From NCBI RefSeq assembly GCF_016907535.1, contig NZ_JAFBCF010000001.1, positions 744,001 to 808,000 of the forward strand: a stretch of 64,000 nucleotides of DNA, given 5' to 3'. This DNA comes from Microlunatus panaciterrae. GTDB lineage: Bacteria > Actinomycetota > Actinomycetes > Propionibacteriales > Propionibacteriaceae. The notes below the pieces were generated by a model. The model did not search any database, had not been told where the DNA came from, and saw nothing but the letters and a program-made list of their open reading frames with translations. Of this stretch, positions 1 to 8,469 are shown piece by piece. The position numbers and the translations under genes are program-made. The first letter of the stretch is position 1. The number at the start of each line of letters is the position of its first letter.

Positions 1-410
1 GGTGGGCGCAGGGCGCCTACGCCGAGGAGGCGGCGGTGGAGCTGCTGGTGAGGGCGTTCGGTGGCCGTTTCGCCGCTGCGGGCTGGCCGTGGGTGCGCTC
101 GTGTGAGCGTCCCGGCTGGTGGCGGCTGGACGCGGACGAGTTCGGCGGCCACACCGATGTGCTGTCCAGTGGCGAGCAGCGGGTGCTGGCGGTGGTGGAG
201 GCGCTGGTGTCGGCTGGGCCGCTGCTGGATGTGGGCGGGATCCTGGCCGGTGTGGACCGGGTGAACCTGGTCCTGATCCTGGCGGCGTTCGCGCATGCTG
301 GCGGGTCGCATGAGCATATGGAGCTCATCGCGACCGAGGACGGGGTCCGGTACGGTCGGCTGGCGCCACTGGTGTCGTGGCCTGACGTCGAGATCGGTGC
401 GGTGTCATGA
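1..410 (+). CDS. AICE protein of unknown function, 5' end cut by window edge
   Basis: The reading frame is open from base 3 to the TGA at 408-410 and enters from outside the window, so at least 135 codons are visible. A GTG at 36 is an internal start candidate, but the upstream codons read through cleanly, so the true start is probably off-window. The protein is soluble and acidic, with no motif I recognise. Its stop overlaps the next ATG by four bases (ATGA at 407), and the same tight coupling continues into the translocase and Rep genes. It is therefore part of the element's conjugation/replication operon. Function is unknown. Confidence 0.6.
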   Translation, partial: WAQGAYAEEAAVELLVRAFGGRFAAAGWPWVRSCERPGWWRLDADEFGGHTDVLSSGEQRVLAVVEALVSAGPLLDVGGILAGVDRVNLVLILAAFAHAGGSHEHMELIATEDGVRYGRLAPLVSWPDVEIGAVS

Positions 411-604
411 GCGTCGTCGGTGTCGCGGTCATTCTCGGCGTGATTGTGGCGGTGCTGGTGCGGATGAAGGTCGCCCGCCTGTCGGTGGTGATCGTCTGTG
501 TGCTGTTCGGCCTGGTGCTGGGTGTGACACCGATCGGCGACGGCTTGAACCAGGCGTTGGCGTCGTTGGGTGGTTGGACCTCCCGCCAACTCCGGGCGCT
601 GTGA
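407..604 (+). CDS. Small membrane protein of the AICE operon
   Basis: This 65-residue protein is almost entirely hydrophobic. Two membrane segments are visible, at about residues 3-18 and 25-41, followed by a short polar tail. It overlaps both neighbours by a few bases, so it is probably translationally coupled to the downstream translocase. Small membrane proteins beside TraB/FtsK translocases are common in actinomycete conjugative elements (Spd-type spread proteins). That role is inference from position, because the sequence itself has no diagnostic motif. Confidence 0.65.
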   Translation: MSVVGVAVILGVIVAVLVRMKVARLSVVIVCVLFGLVLGVTPIGDGLNQALASLGGWTSRQLRAL

Positions 605-2052
605 TGGCGCTGTCACAGGTTCGCGCCGACGCACCCCTCCGCGTCAGCCCACAGCCGGTCCGGGTCGCGGTGTGGGCGGTTGTGCTCGCCTGGCTGGCCC
701 GCCGGCTGTGGCGGCTCCTGGTGCTCATCGCCAGATGCCCCGCCGCTCTGCTGGGCCTGTCCGTCGTCGTGGTCGGGATCGTGGCCTGGCAGGTCCTGGG
801 TCTCGCGCTGCTGCTGGGCATCCTCGGCACCGTACTGCTGGTGCTGCTGGGGTGGCGGCTGCGCTGGCCCGACGGGTTCCACCGGGGCGTGTCTGGCCCG
901 GTCCGGGGCTGGCTGCGCGGTGGCTGGGTGTATCGGCGGCGGTGGACGACCGCGATGGACACCGCAGGGTTGACCGTCACCCGGAACGGCACCACCTATG
1001 TGCCGCCGCTGCTGAGGGCCCGCTCGACCTCGTCGGTGGACCGGGTGACGGTGCGGATGATCCCCGGTCAGACGCTGGAGGACTACGCGGCCGTGTCAGA
1101 CCGGCTGGCGCAGACGTTCGGCACCACCGACTGCCGCACCCGGTCTGTGCCGTCGAAGCCGCATCTGGTGGAGCTGTGGCTGCTGGTCTGTGACCCGCTC
1201 ACGGCACTGGTCAACCCGTTCCCCGCCGACCGGGCCGGCCTCGATGCTGGTCTGCCGGTCGCCCGAGCCGAGGACGGCAGCACCTGGCGGCTACGAATCG
1301 TCGGGAACCACATCCTCATCGTCGGCGCGACCGGTGCAGGGAAGGGCTCGGTGCTGTGGTCCATCGTCACCGGCCTCACCCCGTCGATCGCGAATGGTGT
1401 GGTGAAGGTGTGGGCGGTCGACCCTAAGGGCGGCATGGAACTCGCCCCCGGCCGGCACCTGTTCGACCGGTTCGCCCACGGCGACAGCACCGACCAAGCC
1501 GGCTACGAGGCCGGGTTCGCGGACATTCTCGAGGACGCCGTGGGGGTGATGCGGTCCCGGCAGGACCGCCTCCGCGGCATCACCCGGCTCCACACCCCCT
1601 CGACCGATGAGCCGCTGATCGTGGTGATCGTCGACGAGCTGGCCGCACTCACCGGCTGGGTGGCCGACCGGACGGCGAAGAAGCGGATCGAGTCCGCCCT
1701 CGGGCTGCTGCTGTCCCAGGGCCGCGCCGTCGGTGTCGTCGTCATCGGAGCGGTGCAGGACCCCCGCAAGGACGTGCTGCCGATGCGGGACCTGTTCCCC
1801 ACCCGCATCGCCCTGAGGTTGAACGAGGCCGAACAGGTCGCGCTGGTCCTCGGCCCCGGCGCCCGCAACCGCGGCGCCCGGTGTGACCTGATCCCCGACA
1901 GCCTACCCGGCGTCGGCTACGTCACCGTCGAGGGCATCGCCGAGCCGGTCCGGGTCCGGTTCTCCCACATCACCGACAACACGATCACCACCCTCGGCCA
2001 ACCGGCCCGGGTGCCGGCGTTGACGGTTGTGAAGGGTGGTGCAGCGGCATGA
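604..2052 (+). CDS. FtsK/SpoIIIE-type DNA translocase (TraB/TraSA-like), conjugative transfer
   Basis: This 482-residue membrane-anchored ATPase probably pumps the element's DNA between mycelial or cell compartments. Hydrophobic segments fill about residues 20-85. They are followed by a linker and an FtsK-type motor domain, with Walker A GATGAGKGS near residue 242 and Walker B LIVVIVDELAAL near residue 345. In actinomycete elements such as pSAM2, a protein of this architecture is the only essential transfer protein and moves double-stranded DNA; that is family knowledge. I chose the ATG at 604 because it overlaps the previous stop (TGATG); the open frame extends upstream to 295 only as a shadow. 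It ends overlapping the rep start by four bases. Confidence 0.88.
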   Translation: MALSQVRADAPLRVSPQPVRVAVWAVVLAWLARRLWRLLVLIARCPAALLGLSVVVVGIVAWQVLGLALLLGILGTVLLVLLGWRLRWPDGFHRGVSGPVRGWLRGGWVYRRRWTTAMDTAGLTVTRNGTTYVPPLLRARSTSSVDRVTVRMIPGQTLEDYAAVSDRLAQTFGTTDCRTRSVPSKPHLVELWLLVCDPLTALVNPFPADRAGLDAGLPVARAEDGSTWRLRIVGNHILIVGATGAGKGSVLWSIVTGLTPSIANGVVKVWAVDPKGGMELAPGRHLFDRFAHGDSTDQAGYEAGFADILEDAVGVMRSRQDRLRGITRLHTPSTDEPLIVVIVDELAALTGWVADRTAKKRIESALGLLLSQGRAVGVVVIGAVQDPRKDVLPMRDLFPTRIALRLNEAEQVALVLGPGARNRGARCDLIPDSLPGVGYVTVEGIAEPVRVRFSHITDNTITTLGQPARVPALTVVKGGAAA

Positions 2053-3569
2053 GACTCACCGCCGCCCTCGACCTGGCCATGATCACCGCCGACATGGCAC
2101 GCGAGCTCGCCATCGCCCAGAAGGTGTGCATCCGGCCCCTGCTGCGCCGAGTCGAGGACCGCCAGACCGGCACCGAGGACCTGGTCGCGATCCCGTGCGG
2201 GTCCACCCGAGAGAACGTCTGCCCCTCCTGCGCGCACAAGGCCCGACTGCTCCGCATGCAACAGTGCGCCGAAGGCTGGCACCGCACCCAAGAACCCGAC
2301 CTCTCCACCCGTGCCAACGCCGACCCGCCGGAACGGCAGGAACTCGACGACGACGGTGAGCAGGAGTCTGATCGTCGTACTCGGTCGACGCTGCGGCGGC
2401 AGGATGCGCCGGACCTGCCGCGGGTCCCGACCGAGGATCGGACCGTGGGCCGGGTCTTCACCACCCCGGACGGGCGCGAGTACCGGCCGTCGATGTTCGT
2501 GACGTTGACGCTCGGCTCCTACGGTTCCGTCACCTCGACCGGGGCACCGCGCGATCCGGGCAGCTACGACTACCGGCGGGCCGCGCTGGATGCGTTGCAC
2601 TTCCCGAAGCTGGTCGACCGGTTCTGGCAGAACCTGCGCCGTAGTGCCGGCTACAAGGTGCAGTACTTCGCCGCCGTCGAACCCCAACGCCGCCTCGCGC
2701 CCCATCTGCACGCCGCGATCCGTGGCGCCATCCCCCGCGCCACCCTCCGCCAGGTCGTGAAGGCGACGTATCTGCAGCTGTGGTGGCCGCCGTTCGACAC
2801 CCCGGTATACGTGGACCGGCTGCCGGTGTGGGACGGCCACGACTACGTCGACCCCGCCACCGGCGAGACGCTGCCCAGCTGGCAGCAGGCTCTCGACCAG
2901 CTCGACACCGACCCGGACGCGACACCAGCCCATCTGCTGCGGTTCGGCCGCCAAGTCGACATGGCCGGCATCATCGCCCCCTCCCCGGACGCCGACCGGG
3001 CCGTCCGCTACCTCACCAAGTACCTCACCAAAGCCATCAGCGACGCCCACACCCCCGACGGCGACCCGGCGGACCCGGCCTACCTGCGGCATGTGGACCG
3101 GCTGCACGTCGAGCTGCGGTTCCTGCCCTGCACCCCGACGTGTGCGAACTGGCTCCGCTACGGCATCCAACCCGCCAACGCCGGCCCCGGCCTCCAACCC
3201 GGCCACTGCGACTCCCCCGCGCACGACCGGGACAACCTCGGACTCGGCGGCCGCCGTGTCCTCGTCTCCCGCCAGTGGTCCGGCAAGACCCTCACCCAAC
3301 ACAAGGCCGACCGGGCCACCGTCGTCCGCGAAGCGCTCCTCTCCGCCGGAATAATCGCACCCGACACCGAACGGATGGCCGCCGACGTCACCCTGCCCGA
3401 CGGAACACCCAGGTTCGTGTGGACCGACACCAACCCCGACCAGGCCACCTACGCCCGGGTGCTGCTCGCCTCGATCGCCGAACGGCACCGCTGGCGGGCC
3501 CAGTACGAGACGGCGAAAGCCGCCGCGGCTGTGGACAACTCATTCGGCAACCCCGCCAGGGCACCCTAA
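2049..3569 (+). CDS. RepSA-type replication initiator
   Basis: This 506-residue protein resembles the rolling-circle initiators of pSAM2-type elements. An N-terminal Cys cluster (CGSTRENVCPSC, about residues 55-66) looks like a metal-binding knuckle. A PHLHAAIR segment near residue 220 fits the HxH metal motif, and YLTKYLTK near residue 320 supplies paired tyrosines with lysines as in the catalytic motif III of HUH-type initiators. The ATG overlaps the translocase stop. The protein would nick the element's double-strand origin to start replication after excision. The 213-bp gap downstream, with its nested inverted repeat, is a candidate nick site. Confidence 0.85.
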   Translation: MRLTAALDLAMITADMARELAIAQKVCIRPLLRRVEDRQTGTEDLVAIPCGSTRENVCPSCAHKARLLRMQQCAEGWHRTQEPDLSTRANADPPERQELDDDGEQESDRRTRSTLRRQDAPDLPRVPTEDRTVGRVFTTPDGREYRPSMFVTLTLGSYGSVTSTGAPRDPGSYDYRRAALDALHFPKLVDRFWQNLRRSAGYKVQYFAAVEPQRRLAPHLHAAIRGAIPRATLRQVVKATYLQLWWPPFDTPVYVDRLPVWDGHDYVDPATGETLPSWQQALDQLDTDPDATPAHLLRFGRQVDMAGIIAPSPDADRAVRYLTKYLTKAISDAHTPDGDPADPAYLRHVDRLHVELRFLPCTPTCANWLRYGIQPANAGPGLQPGHCDSPAHDRDNLGLGGRRVLVSRQWSGKTLTQHKADRATVVREALLSAGIIAPDTERMAADVTLPDGTPRFVWTDTNPDQATYARVLLASIAERHRWRAQYETAKAAAAVDNSFGNPARAP

Positions 3570-3616
3570 CCCGGCGCTCGGACCACCAAACGGCGTGCTG
3601 GCGAAGGAGACCACAG

Positions 3617-3759
3617 CTCGGCCTCCCCCGATAACCAGCCGCATCTGGGTCGAAGGACCGGCTGTCAAGGGTGAGCGCAGCGAATCCGCAGGACCGAGCG
3701 CAGCGAGGCCCTTGACCGCCGGGACGCAGACCACACCATCCCCATCGGGGGAGGCCGAG
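3617..3759. repeat. Nested inverted repeat between rep and xis; candidate AICE origin or control structure
   Basis: A perfect 16-bp inverted repeat (CTCGGCCTCCCCCGAT at 3617-3632, complement at 3744-3759) encloses a second perfect 8-bp one (GTCAAGGG at 3664-3671, CCCTTGAC at 3709-3716). Between the inner arms, GAGCGCAGCGA occurs twice in direct orientation, near 3673 and 3695. The gap between rep and xis (3570-3788) holds no gene. A nested cruciform with internal direct repeats next to a rolling-circle initiator suggests a double-strand origin. A transcriptional terminator or regulatory site ahead of xis-int is the alternative. Confidence 0.5.
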
Positions 3760-3788
3760 AACGCAACCACGTTTAGCGGGAGTTGATC

Positions 3789-3998
3789 ATGATCAGTGTT
3801 GATGAGATTGCGGACGATGGTGACGCGGGTGCACTGTGGACCATCGGCGACGTGAGTAGTTACTTGCGTGTGCCTGTGGCCACGCTTTATTCCTGGCGGG
3901 TGCGTGGTGATGGACCGCCGGCGTTGCGCCTCGGGCGGCATCTGCGGTTTCTCCCGTCATGTGTGCGCGCTTGGGCTCAGTCACAGACGGCGGCCTGA
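3789..3998 (+). CDS. xis: Excisionase-like MerR/helix-turn-helix DNA-binding protein
   Basis: This 69-residue protein reads as a single winged helix-turn-helix: WTIGDVSSYLRVPVATLYSW, then a short wing, then LRLGRHLRF and an R/W-rich end. This is the helix_turn_helix_17 pattern of AICE and phage excisionases. The ATG at 3789 is preferred over the TTG at 3783 because GGGAG at 3778-3782 sits six bases upstream. It directly precedes int, with one base between its stop and the int GTG, which is the usual xis-int order. Xis would bind near the attachment sites and steer the integrase toward excision. Confidence 0.85.
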   Translation: MISVDEIADDGDAGALWTIGDVSSYLRVPVATLYSWRVRGDGPPALRLGRHLRFLPSCVRAWAQSQTAA

Positions 3999-3999
3999 C

Positions 4000-5121
4000 G
4001 TGGCGAGCGTTGCCCGCGATACACGCGACGGGCACTGGCTCGCTCGATGGCGTGATCCGTCTGGCCGGCAACGTAAGAAGTCCTTCACTCGGCGCGTCGA
4101 TGCTCAGCGCTGGCTCGATCAGATGCGTGCCGAGACACATCGCGGGCAGTACATCGACCCGGCTGGCGGCAAGATCCGACTGGGTCCGTATGCGTTGACT
4201 TGGATGGCGGGTCAGGGTCATCTGAAGCCGTCTACCGCGTATCGATACCAGGGCATCGTCAAGCAACACATTGTGACGTACTGGGGAAGTTGGACTCTGG
4301 CGTCGGTGAACCATTCCGATGTCGCGACCTGGTTGGCTGGGCTGAGCGCGGCCGGGCTGCGACCTGGAAGCGTCCGCCAGATTCATCGGGTCTTCGCGAT
4401 GATCATGAATGCCGCGGTGGTCGACGGACGGATTGGCCGGTCGCCGGCAGAGGGGGTGAAGCTGCCTCGCCAGGTGCGGTCAGAGCCTCGGTCTCTGACT
4501 TCCGACGAGGTTGGTCGACTGGCCGCGGCCGCTGGGCCGGAGAATGCACCCCTGATACTGGTTCTGGCCTTCACCGGTCTTCGGTTCGGGGAGGCCGCTG
4601 GTTTGCGGGTGCGGCGGGTGGACTTCGCGCGTCGCCGGCTTGACATCCGTGAAGTCGCCTCTGAGGTTGGAGGGCGGGTGGTGTTTGGAACGCCGAAGAC
4701 GCACCAGCGTCGCACGGTCGTCGTGCCGCGCTCCCTCATGCCGCTGCTGGAGGCGGCGTGTGCGGGCAAGGCGCCTGATGATCATGTGTTCACTTCGCCG
4801 GACGGGTCGGTTCTGCGGTTGCGCAACTGGCGGTCTCGGGTGTTCGATCCTGCCCGGGCTGCCGCGGGTCTGGACCACGCACGACCGCATGATCTCCGCC
4901 ACACCGCGGCGTCGTTGGCCATCGCGTCCGGGGCGACGGTGAAGGCCGTGCAGTCGATGCTTGGCCACGCTTCGGCGGCGATGACATTGGACATCTACGC
5001 GAGTCTGTTCGCCGACGAGTTGGACGCCGTGGCGGACGCCATGGACGCGGCTGTGCCACAAATGTGCCACATAGCCACCTCTGCCACGTCCGGGCCGCAT
5101 CACTCGGACGACGAGAAATGA
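4000..5121 (+). CDS. int: Tyrosine recombinase / site-specific integrase
   Basis: This 373-residue integrase starts at a GTG one base after the xis stop. Longer upstream frames are shadows of xis. An N-terminal AP2-like arm-binding region (DGHWLARWRDPSGRQRKKSF) is followed by a SAM-like core-binding domain and a C-terminal catalytic domain. The catalytic residues are visible: R in TGLRFGE near residue 193, HDLRH near 297, the LGH histidine, and the nucleophile Tyr in LDIYASL near 332. It reads toward, and ends 24 bases before, the 3' end of a tRNA-Met gene, the normal arrangement for an element integrated in a tRNA. Confidence 0.95.
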   Translation: MASVARDTRDGHWLARWRDPSGRQRKKSFTRRVDAQRWLDQMRAETHRGQYIDPAGGKIRLGPYALTWMAGQGHLKPSTAYRYQGIVKQHIVTYWGSWTLASVNHSDVATWLAGLSAAGLRPGSVRQIHRVFAMIMNAAVVDGRIGRSPAEGVKLPRQVRSEPRSLTSDEVGRLAAAAGPENAPLILVLAFTGLRFGEAAGLRVRRVDFARRRLDIREVASEVGGRVVFGTPKTHQRRTVVVPRSLMPLLEAACAGKAPDDHVFTSPDGSVLRLRNWRSRVFDPARAAAGLDHARPHDLRHTAASLAIASGATVKAVQSMLGHASAAMTLDIYASLFADELDAVADAMDAAVPQMCHIATSATSGPHHSDDEK

Positions 5122-5145
5122 CTGTGGCTAGGCGTTTCACCTCTG

Positions 5146-5192
5146 TGGGGCGGGCGGGGCTCGAACCCGCGACCCAGGGATTATGAGTCCCC
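5146..5192. other. Probable attachment site (attR/attL) within the tRNA-Met 3' half
   Basis: The integrase gene ends at 5121 and the tRNA 3' end is at 5146. Tyrosine integrases of AICEs recombine in the anticodon-to-3'-end part of tRNA genes and restore that part of the gene. The crossover identity block should therefore lie somewhere within 5146-5192. The partner copy would lie at the left end of the element, outside this window, so the exact core cannot be seen here. Confidence 0.4.
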
Positions 5193-5219
5193 TGCTCTAA
5201 CCGGCTGAGCTACCGCCCC
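5146..5219 (-). tRNA. tRNA-Met (anticodon CAT)
   Basis: Read on the minus strand, all arms fold. A seven-pair acceptor stem GGGGCGG/CCGCCCC joins 5213-5219 with 5147-5153. The D arm is GCTC/GAGC. The anticodon stem GGGGA/TCCCT has one G-T pair and loop CTCATAA, giving anticodon CAT. The T arm is GCGGG with loop TTCGAGC. CCA is not encoded. The overall sequence looks like an elongator tRNA-Met rather than initiator or lysidine-type tRNA-Ile, though the CAT anticodon alone does not prove it. It is the integration target of the element to its left. Confidence 0.93.
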
Positions 5220-5312
5220 TCGCCCGTGAGGCGCGAAGGGCTCCGAGTGTAACGCGCTCAGGCGTGCCGACAGACACCCACACAGGCACCGATGATGTGC
5301 GACCATCGGCAC

Positions 5313-5603
5313 ATGACCCAGCGGATACCGACGGCCGACGACGTACGGCGCAACGCCCAGGACCTGTGGACCTGGATGCGAGCCGACCCGAAGAACTTCG
5401 CCAGGGTGTTCGCCCTGGTCTTCGGTCTGGTCGAGGGGGCGAGCCAGGTCCACTGGCACCGCACGCATGGCTATCGGGCCGTCTCCATCCGGGGCAGCAT
5501 CGCCTACGCCAAGGCCAAGCCACTCCGGGTCACCGTCGACACGCTGGTCTCCTGGTCGCCGCAGATCATCGCTCTGATCCAGCGTCGCGGGGGCCAGGAC
5601 TGA
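5313..5603 (+). CDS. Hypothetical small protein
   Basis: This 96-residue basic protein has no domain I recognise. It contains a helical N-terminus (ADDVRRNAQDLWTWM) and a PLRVTVDTLVSW segment. Both ATG 5292 and ATG 5313 are possible starts, and neither has a convincing ribosome-binding site; 5313 gives the more protein-like N-terminus. It is the first gene outside the integrated element, between the tRNA and a convergent cupin gene. Codon usage looks like the neighbours', which supports a real gene, but no role can be given. Confidence 0.5.
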   Translation: MTQRIPTADDVRRNAQDLWTWMRADPKNFARVFALVFGLVEGASQVHWHRTHGYRAVSIRGSIAYAKAKPLRVTVDTLVSWSPQIIALIQRRGGQD

Positions 5604-5624
5604 GTTTGCGGCGCCGCCTGTGAG

Positions 5625-6008
5625 CTAGACCGACGCGGGTCCCAACGGTTGCTCGGTGCTCGGCTCGACGCCGGACGAGCCGACCGGATCCTTCAGCTCG
5701 ACGAACAAGGTGTGGGTCTCGGAGTCCCCGATGTTCTCCCCGCTGTGCGACTGGGCCGGCAGCCAGACCGCCTTGCCAGCCGGCAGTTCCACGTCCGAGG
5801 TTCGCCCGTCGCTGGAGAGCCGACGACGAAACGAGCTCAACGTCACCATCACGCTGTCCGGGTGCTGGTGCGGAGTCGTTCGCGCGCCGGGCTGGTCAAC
5901 GTACTCGAGCACCCGCACCCGCTCGTTCTCGAACAGCACCCGGTACCGCTCGGGGTTGGTGGTCACCGGGTCGAGGCTCTCCCCCGACCCACTCGGCGCG
6001 GCGCTCAT
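5625..6008 (-). CDS. Small cupin-domain protein
   Basis: This 127-residue protein is a single cupin barrel. The first cupin motif is in PGARTTPHQHPDSVMVTL (metal-type histidines HxH, about residues 46-48), and the second region is WLPAQSHSGENIGDSETHTLFVEL. This size and pattern fit small cytosolic cupins that bind a metal or small ligand. The reaction cannot be inferred. It ends 24 bases before the stop of otsB in coordinate terms and reads in the same direction, so it may be the last gene of an otsB-cupin transcript. Confidence 0.75.
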   Translation of the reverse strand: MSAAPSGSGESLDPVTTNPERYRVLFENERVRVLEYVDQPGARTTPHQHPDSVMVTLSSFRRRLSSDGRTSDVELPAGKAVWLPAQSHSGENIGDSETHTLFVELKDPVGSSGVEPSTEQPLGPASV

Positions 6009-6032
6009 GACTGCAGGCTAGACGAAAACCCG

Positions 6033-6863
6033 CTACCGCGAGCCCGCTCCGGCGGTATCCAGGCTGTCAGCCAGCTCGGTCAGCCACTCCGCCACACCCT
6101 GCGGCCCGTCCAGCACCAGATCTGAGATCTTCGCCAGCGCGTCCTGCTCCTCCGAGGCCGAGCACACCAGCAGCGTCGGATGCCCCTCGTCGCGCAGCTC
6201 TCGCACCACCTCGAACGCCGGCAGGTCCCCAAGATCGTCACCGGCGAAGATCACCTGGCTGGCGCCGGTGTCGGCCAGCAGCCGGCGCAGCGCATCACCC
6301 TTGTCGATCCCGGAACCGCGAATCTCCAACACGTTCTTGCCGGGCTCCAGATGCAGGCCATACTTGCTCGCCAGCTCACGCAGCGGTTTGAGCAATGCGT
6401 CGAACGCGCCCTGCGAATCGTCCAGCTCGCGGGTGTGCACGCCGATCGCCCGACCCTTGTGCTCGATCCGGACTCCGGTCAGACCCAGCTCGGCGAACAG
6501 CGCGGGCAGCTCGTCCTCGACCTCTGAGATCTCCTTCGGCTCGGGAGCGGCCTCGAAGTGGTCGGTCGCCGCTTCCCAGCGCTCGGCACCGTACTGGCCG
6601 AGCACGACCAGCGACTCCAGCCCGGTCATCTCCTTGAAATGGCCGAGTTTGACCGCGGTCATCGCCGGCCTTCCGGTGATGATGGCGATCGTGCCCAGGT
6701 GGTGACCCAGTCGACCCAGCGCCGCAATGGCATCCGGATGCGCATAGGCCTGTGCCGGGTCGTCGACGATCGGGGACAGCGTGCCGTCGAAATCGACCGC
6801 CAGCAGCGTCGCCTTCGGCTGGGACTTCACGGCTCGGAGCGCCTGCGCCGCGGCCTCACTCAT
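6033..6863 (-). CDS. otsB: Trehalose-6-phosphate phosphatase
   Basis: OtsB removes phosphate from trehalose-6-phosphate to give trehalose, the second step of the OtsAB pathway. The 276-residue protein has the HAD-superfamily motif I AVDFDGTLSPI near residue 22, IITGRP as motif II, and the motif IV aspartates in FAGDDLGDLPAFE near residue 217. The start at ATG 6863 (MSEAAAQAL) gives a normal N-terminus; a start at 6881 is possible. It is divergent from otsA across 138 bases, so both genes probably share a regulatory region. Trehalose is a stress protectant and cell-envelope precursor in actinomycetes. Confidence 0.95.
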   Translation of the reverse strand: MSEAAAQALRAVKSQPKATLLAVDFDGTLSPIVDDPAQAYAHPDAIAALGRLGHHLGTIAIITGRPAMTAVKLGHFKEMTGLESLVVLGQYGAERWEAATDHFEAAPEPKEISEVEDELPALFAELGLTGVRIEHKGRAIGVHTRELDDSQGAFDALLKPLRELASKYGLHLEPGKNVLEIRGSGIDKGDALRRLLADTGASQVIFAGDDLGDLPAFEVVRELRDEGHPTLLVCSASEEQDALAKISDLVLDGPQGVAEWLTELADSLDTAGAGSR

Positions 6864-7001
6864 CGGTCCGTAAGAACACACGAGATGACTCTCTCAGATG
6901 ATCACCCGGCTTCGCCAACCGAACCCGGGGGTACAGGTGGGTAGACAGCCGAGCGGCAGCGCCCACTAGGCTCGCGTGGGAACCAGGGAGGAAACAACCA
7001 T

Positions 7002-8447
7002 ATGAGTGCCGCACCGAGGCGCAAGCAGTCTGACGGCCAGTCCGGGTCCGCAGGTCCCACCGCATCGTTCATCGTGGTCGCCAACCGGCTCCCCGTCGAC
7101 CGGGTGGAACTGCCCGACGGAACCACCGACTGGCGTACGTCACCCGGCGGTCTGGTCACCGCTCTGGAACCGGTGATGCGGGCCAAGCACGGCGCCTGGG
7201 TCGGCTGGGTCGGCTCGCCCGATGAGACCCACGACCCGTTCGTCGAGGACGGGCTGCAGCTGGTCCCGGTCACGCTGTCCGCCCAGGAGGTGCGGGACTA
7301 CTACGAGGGCTTCTCCAACGGCACCCTGTGGCCGCTCTACCACGACGTGGTCGCGCACCCGGAGTTCCACCGCGAATGGTGGGACGCCTATGTCACCGTC
7401 AACCAGCGCTTCGCCGACCGGACCGCCGAAGTCGCCGAGCAGAACGCGGTCGTCTGGGTGCAGGACTACCAGCTGCAGCTGGTCCCGCAGATGCTGCGCA
7501 CCCAGCGCCCGGACCTGCGGATCGGGTTCTTCCTGCACATCCCGTTCCCGCCGATGGAGCTCTACCAGCAGCTCCCCTGGCGCAACCAGATCATCGAGGG
7601 CCTGCTGGGCGCCGACCTGGTCGGCTTCCAGCTGCCCGGCGGTGCACAGAACTTCGTCCGGCTGGTCCGCCAGCGGCTGAAGTACGAGACCCAGCGCGAC
7701 ACCGTGCGGCTGCCCGACGGCCGCAAGGTGCTGGCCCGGGCCTACCCGATCTCCATCGACACCGAGGGCTTCAACAAGCTGGCGGCCCGACCCGAGACCG
7801 CGGCCCGGGCGGCTGAGATCCGCCACCACCTGGGTGACCCGAAGACGGTCTTCCTCGGCATCGACCGACTCGACTACACCAAGGGCATCATGCAGCGCAT
7901 CCGTGCGTTCGGCGAGCTCGTCCGAGACGGGCTGCTGGACCCGGAGGACTGCGTGTTCGTGCAGGTCGCCACCCCGTCGCGGGAACGGGTCGACCAGTAC
8001 CGGCTGCTCCGCGACGACATCGACCGGCTGGTCGGCCGCCTCAACGGCGACATCGGCCGGATCGGCCGCCCGCCGATCACCTACCTGCACTCCTCCTATC
8101 CGCGCGAGGAGATGGCCGCCCTCTACCTGGCCGCTGACGTGATGGTGGTGACCCCGCTCCGGGACGGCATGAACCTGGTGGCCAAGGAGTACATCGCCTG
8201 CCGACAGGCCGACGACGGCGCCCTGGTGCTGAGCGAGTTCGCCGGTGCAGCCAAGGAGCTGCGGCAGGCCTACATGGTCAACCCGTACGACATCAACGGG
8301 CTGAAGGACCGGATGATGGAGGCGATGCACGACTCCGACCGGGCCAAGTCTCGGCGGATGCGGGTGATGCGCCGCCAGGTCGCCGAGCACAACATCGACC
8401 GCTGGGCCCAGCTGTTCCTCGATGACCTGCAGGCGACCCGCCCCTGA
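7002..8447 (+). CDS. otsA: Trehalose-6-phosphate synthase (GT20)
   Basis: OtsA transfers glucose from a nucleotide sugar to glucose-6-phosphate, forming trehalose-6-phosphate. The 481-residue length is typical. Family signatures include the N-terminal sugar-phosphate loop [34 protein letters not shown] with the catalytic-site residues, and [12 protein letters not shown] near residue 387 binding the nucleotide sugar. The ATG at 7002 has a strong GGAGG ten bases upstream. It pairs with the divergent otsB to form a complete two-step trehalose pathway. Confidence 0.96.
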   Translation: MSAAPRRKQSDGQSGSAGPTASFIVVANRLPVDRVELPDGTTDWRTSPGGLVTALEPVMRAKHGAWVGWVGSPDETHDPFVEDGLQLVPVTLSAQEVRDYYEGFSNGTLWPLYHDVVAHPEFHREWWDAYVTVNQRFADRTAEVAEQNAVVWVQDYQLQLVPQMLRTQRPDLRIGFFLHIPFPPMELYQQLPWRNQIIEGLLGADLVGFQLPGGAQNFVRLVRQRLKYETQRDTVRLPDGRKVLARAYPISIDTEGFNKLAARPETAARAAEIRHHLGDPKTVFLGIDRLDYTKGIMQRIRAFGELVRDGLLDPEDCVFVQVATPSRERVDQYRLLRDDIDRLVGRLNGDIGRIGRPPITYLHSSYPREEMAALYLAADVMVVTPLRDGMNLVAKEYIACRQADDGALVLSEFAGAAKELRQAYMVNPYDINGLKDRMMEAMHDSDRAKSRRMRVMRRQVAEHNIDRWAQLFLDDLQATRP

Positions 8448-8469
8448 CGGCTCCACCCGTTACGACGCG

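Noticed and set aside
1917-3488. Antisense open frame of 523 codons opposite rep
   Set aside because: Gly/Val-rich shadow; the rep frame carries the Cys, HxH and Tyr motifs and fits the operon.
7140-8456. Antisense open frame of 438 codons opposite otsA
   Set aside because: Typical high-GC shadow frame; composition is rich in His, Gln, Asp and Val, and otsA is unambiguous.
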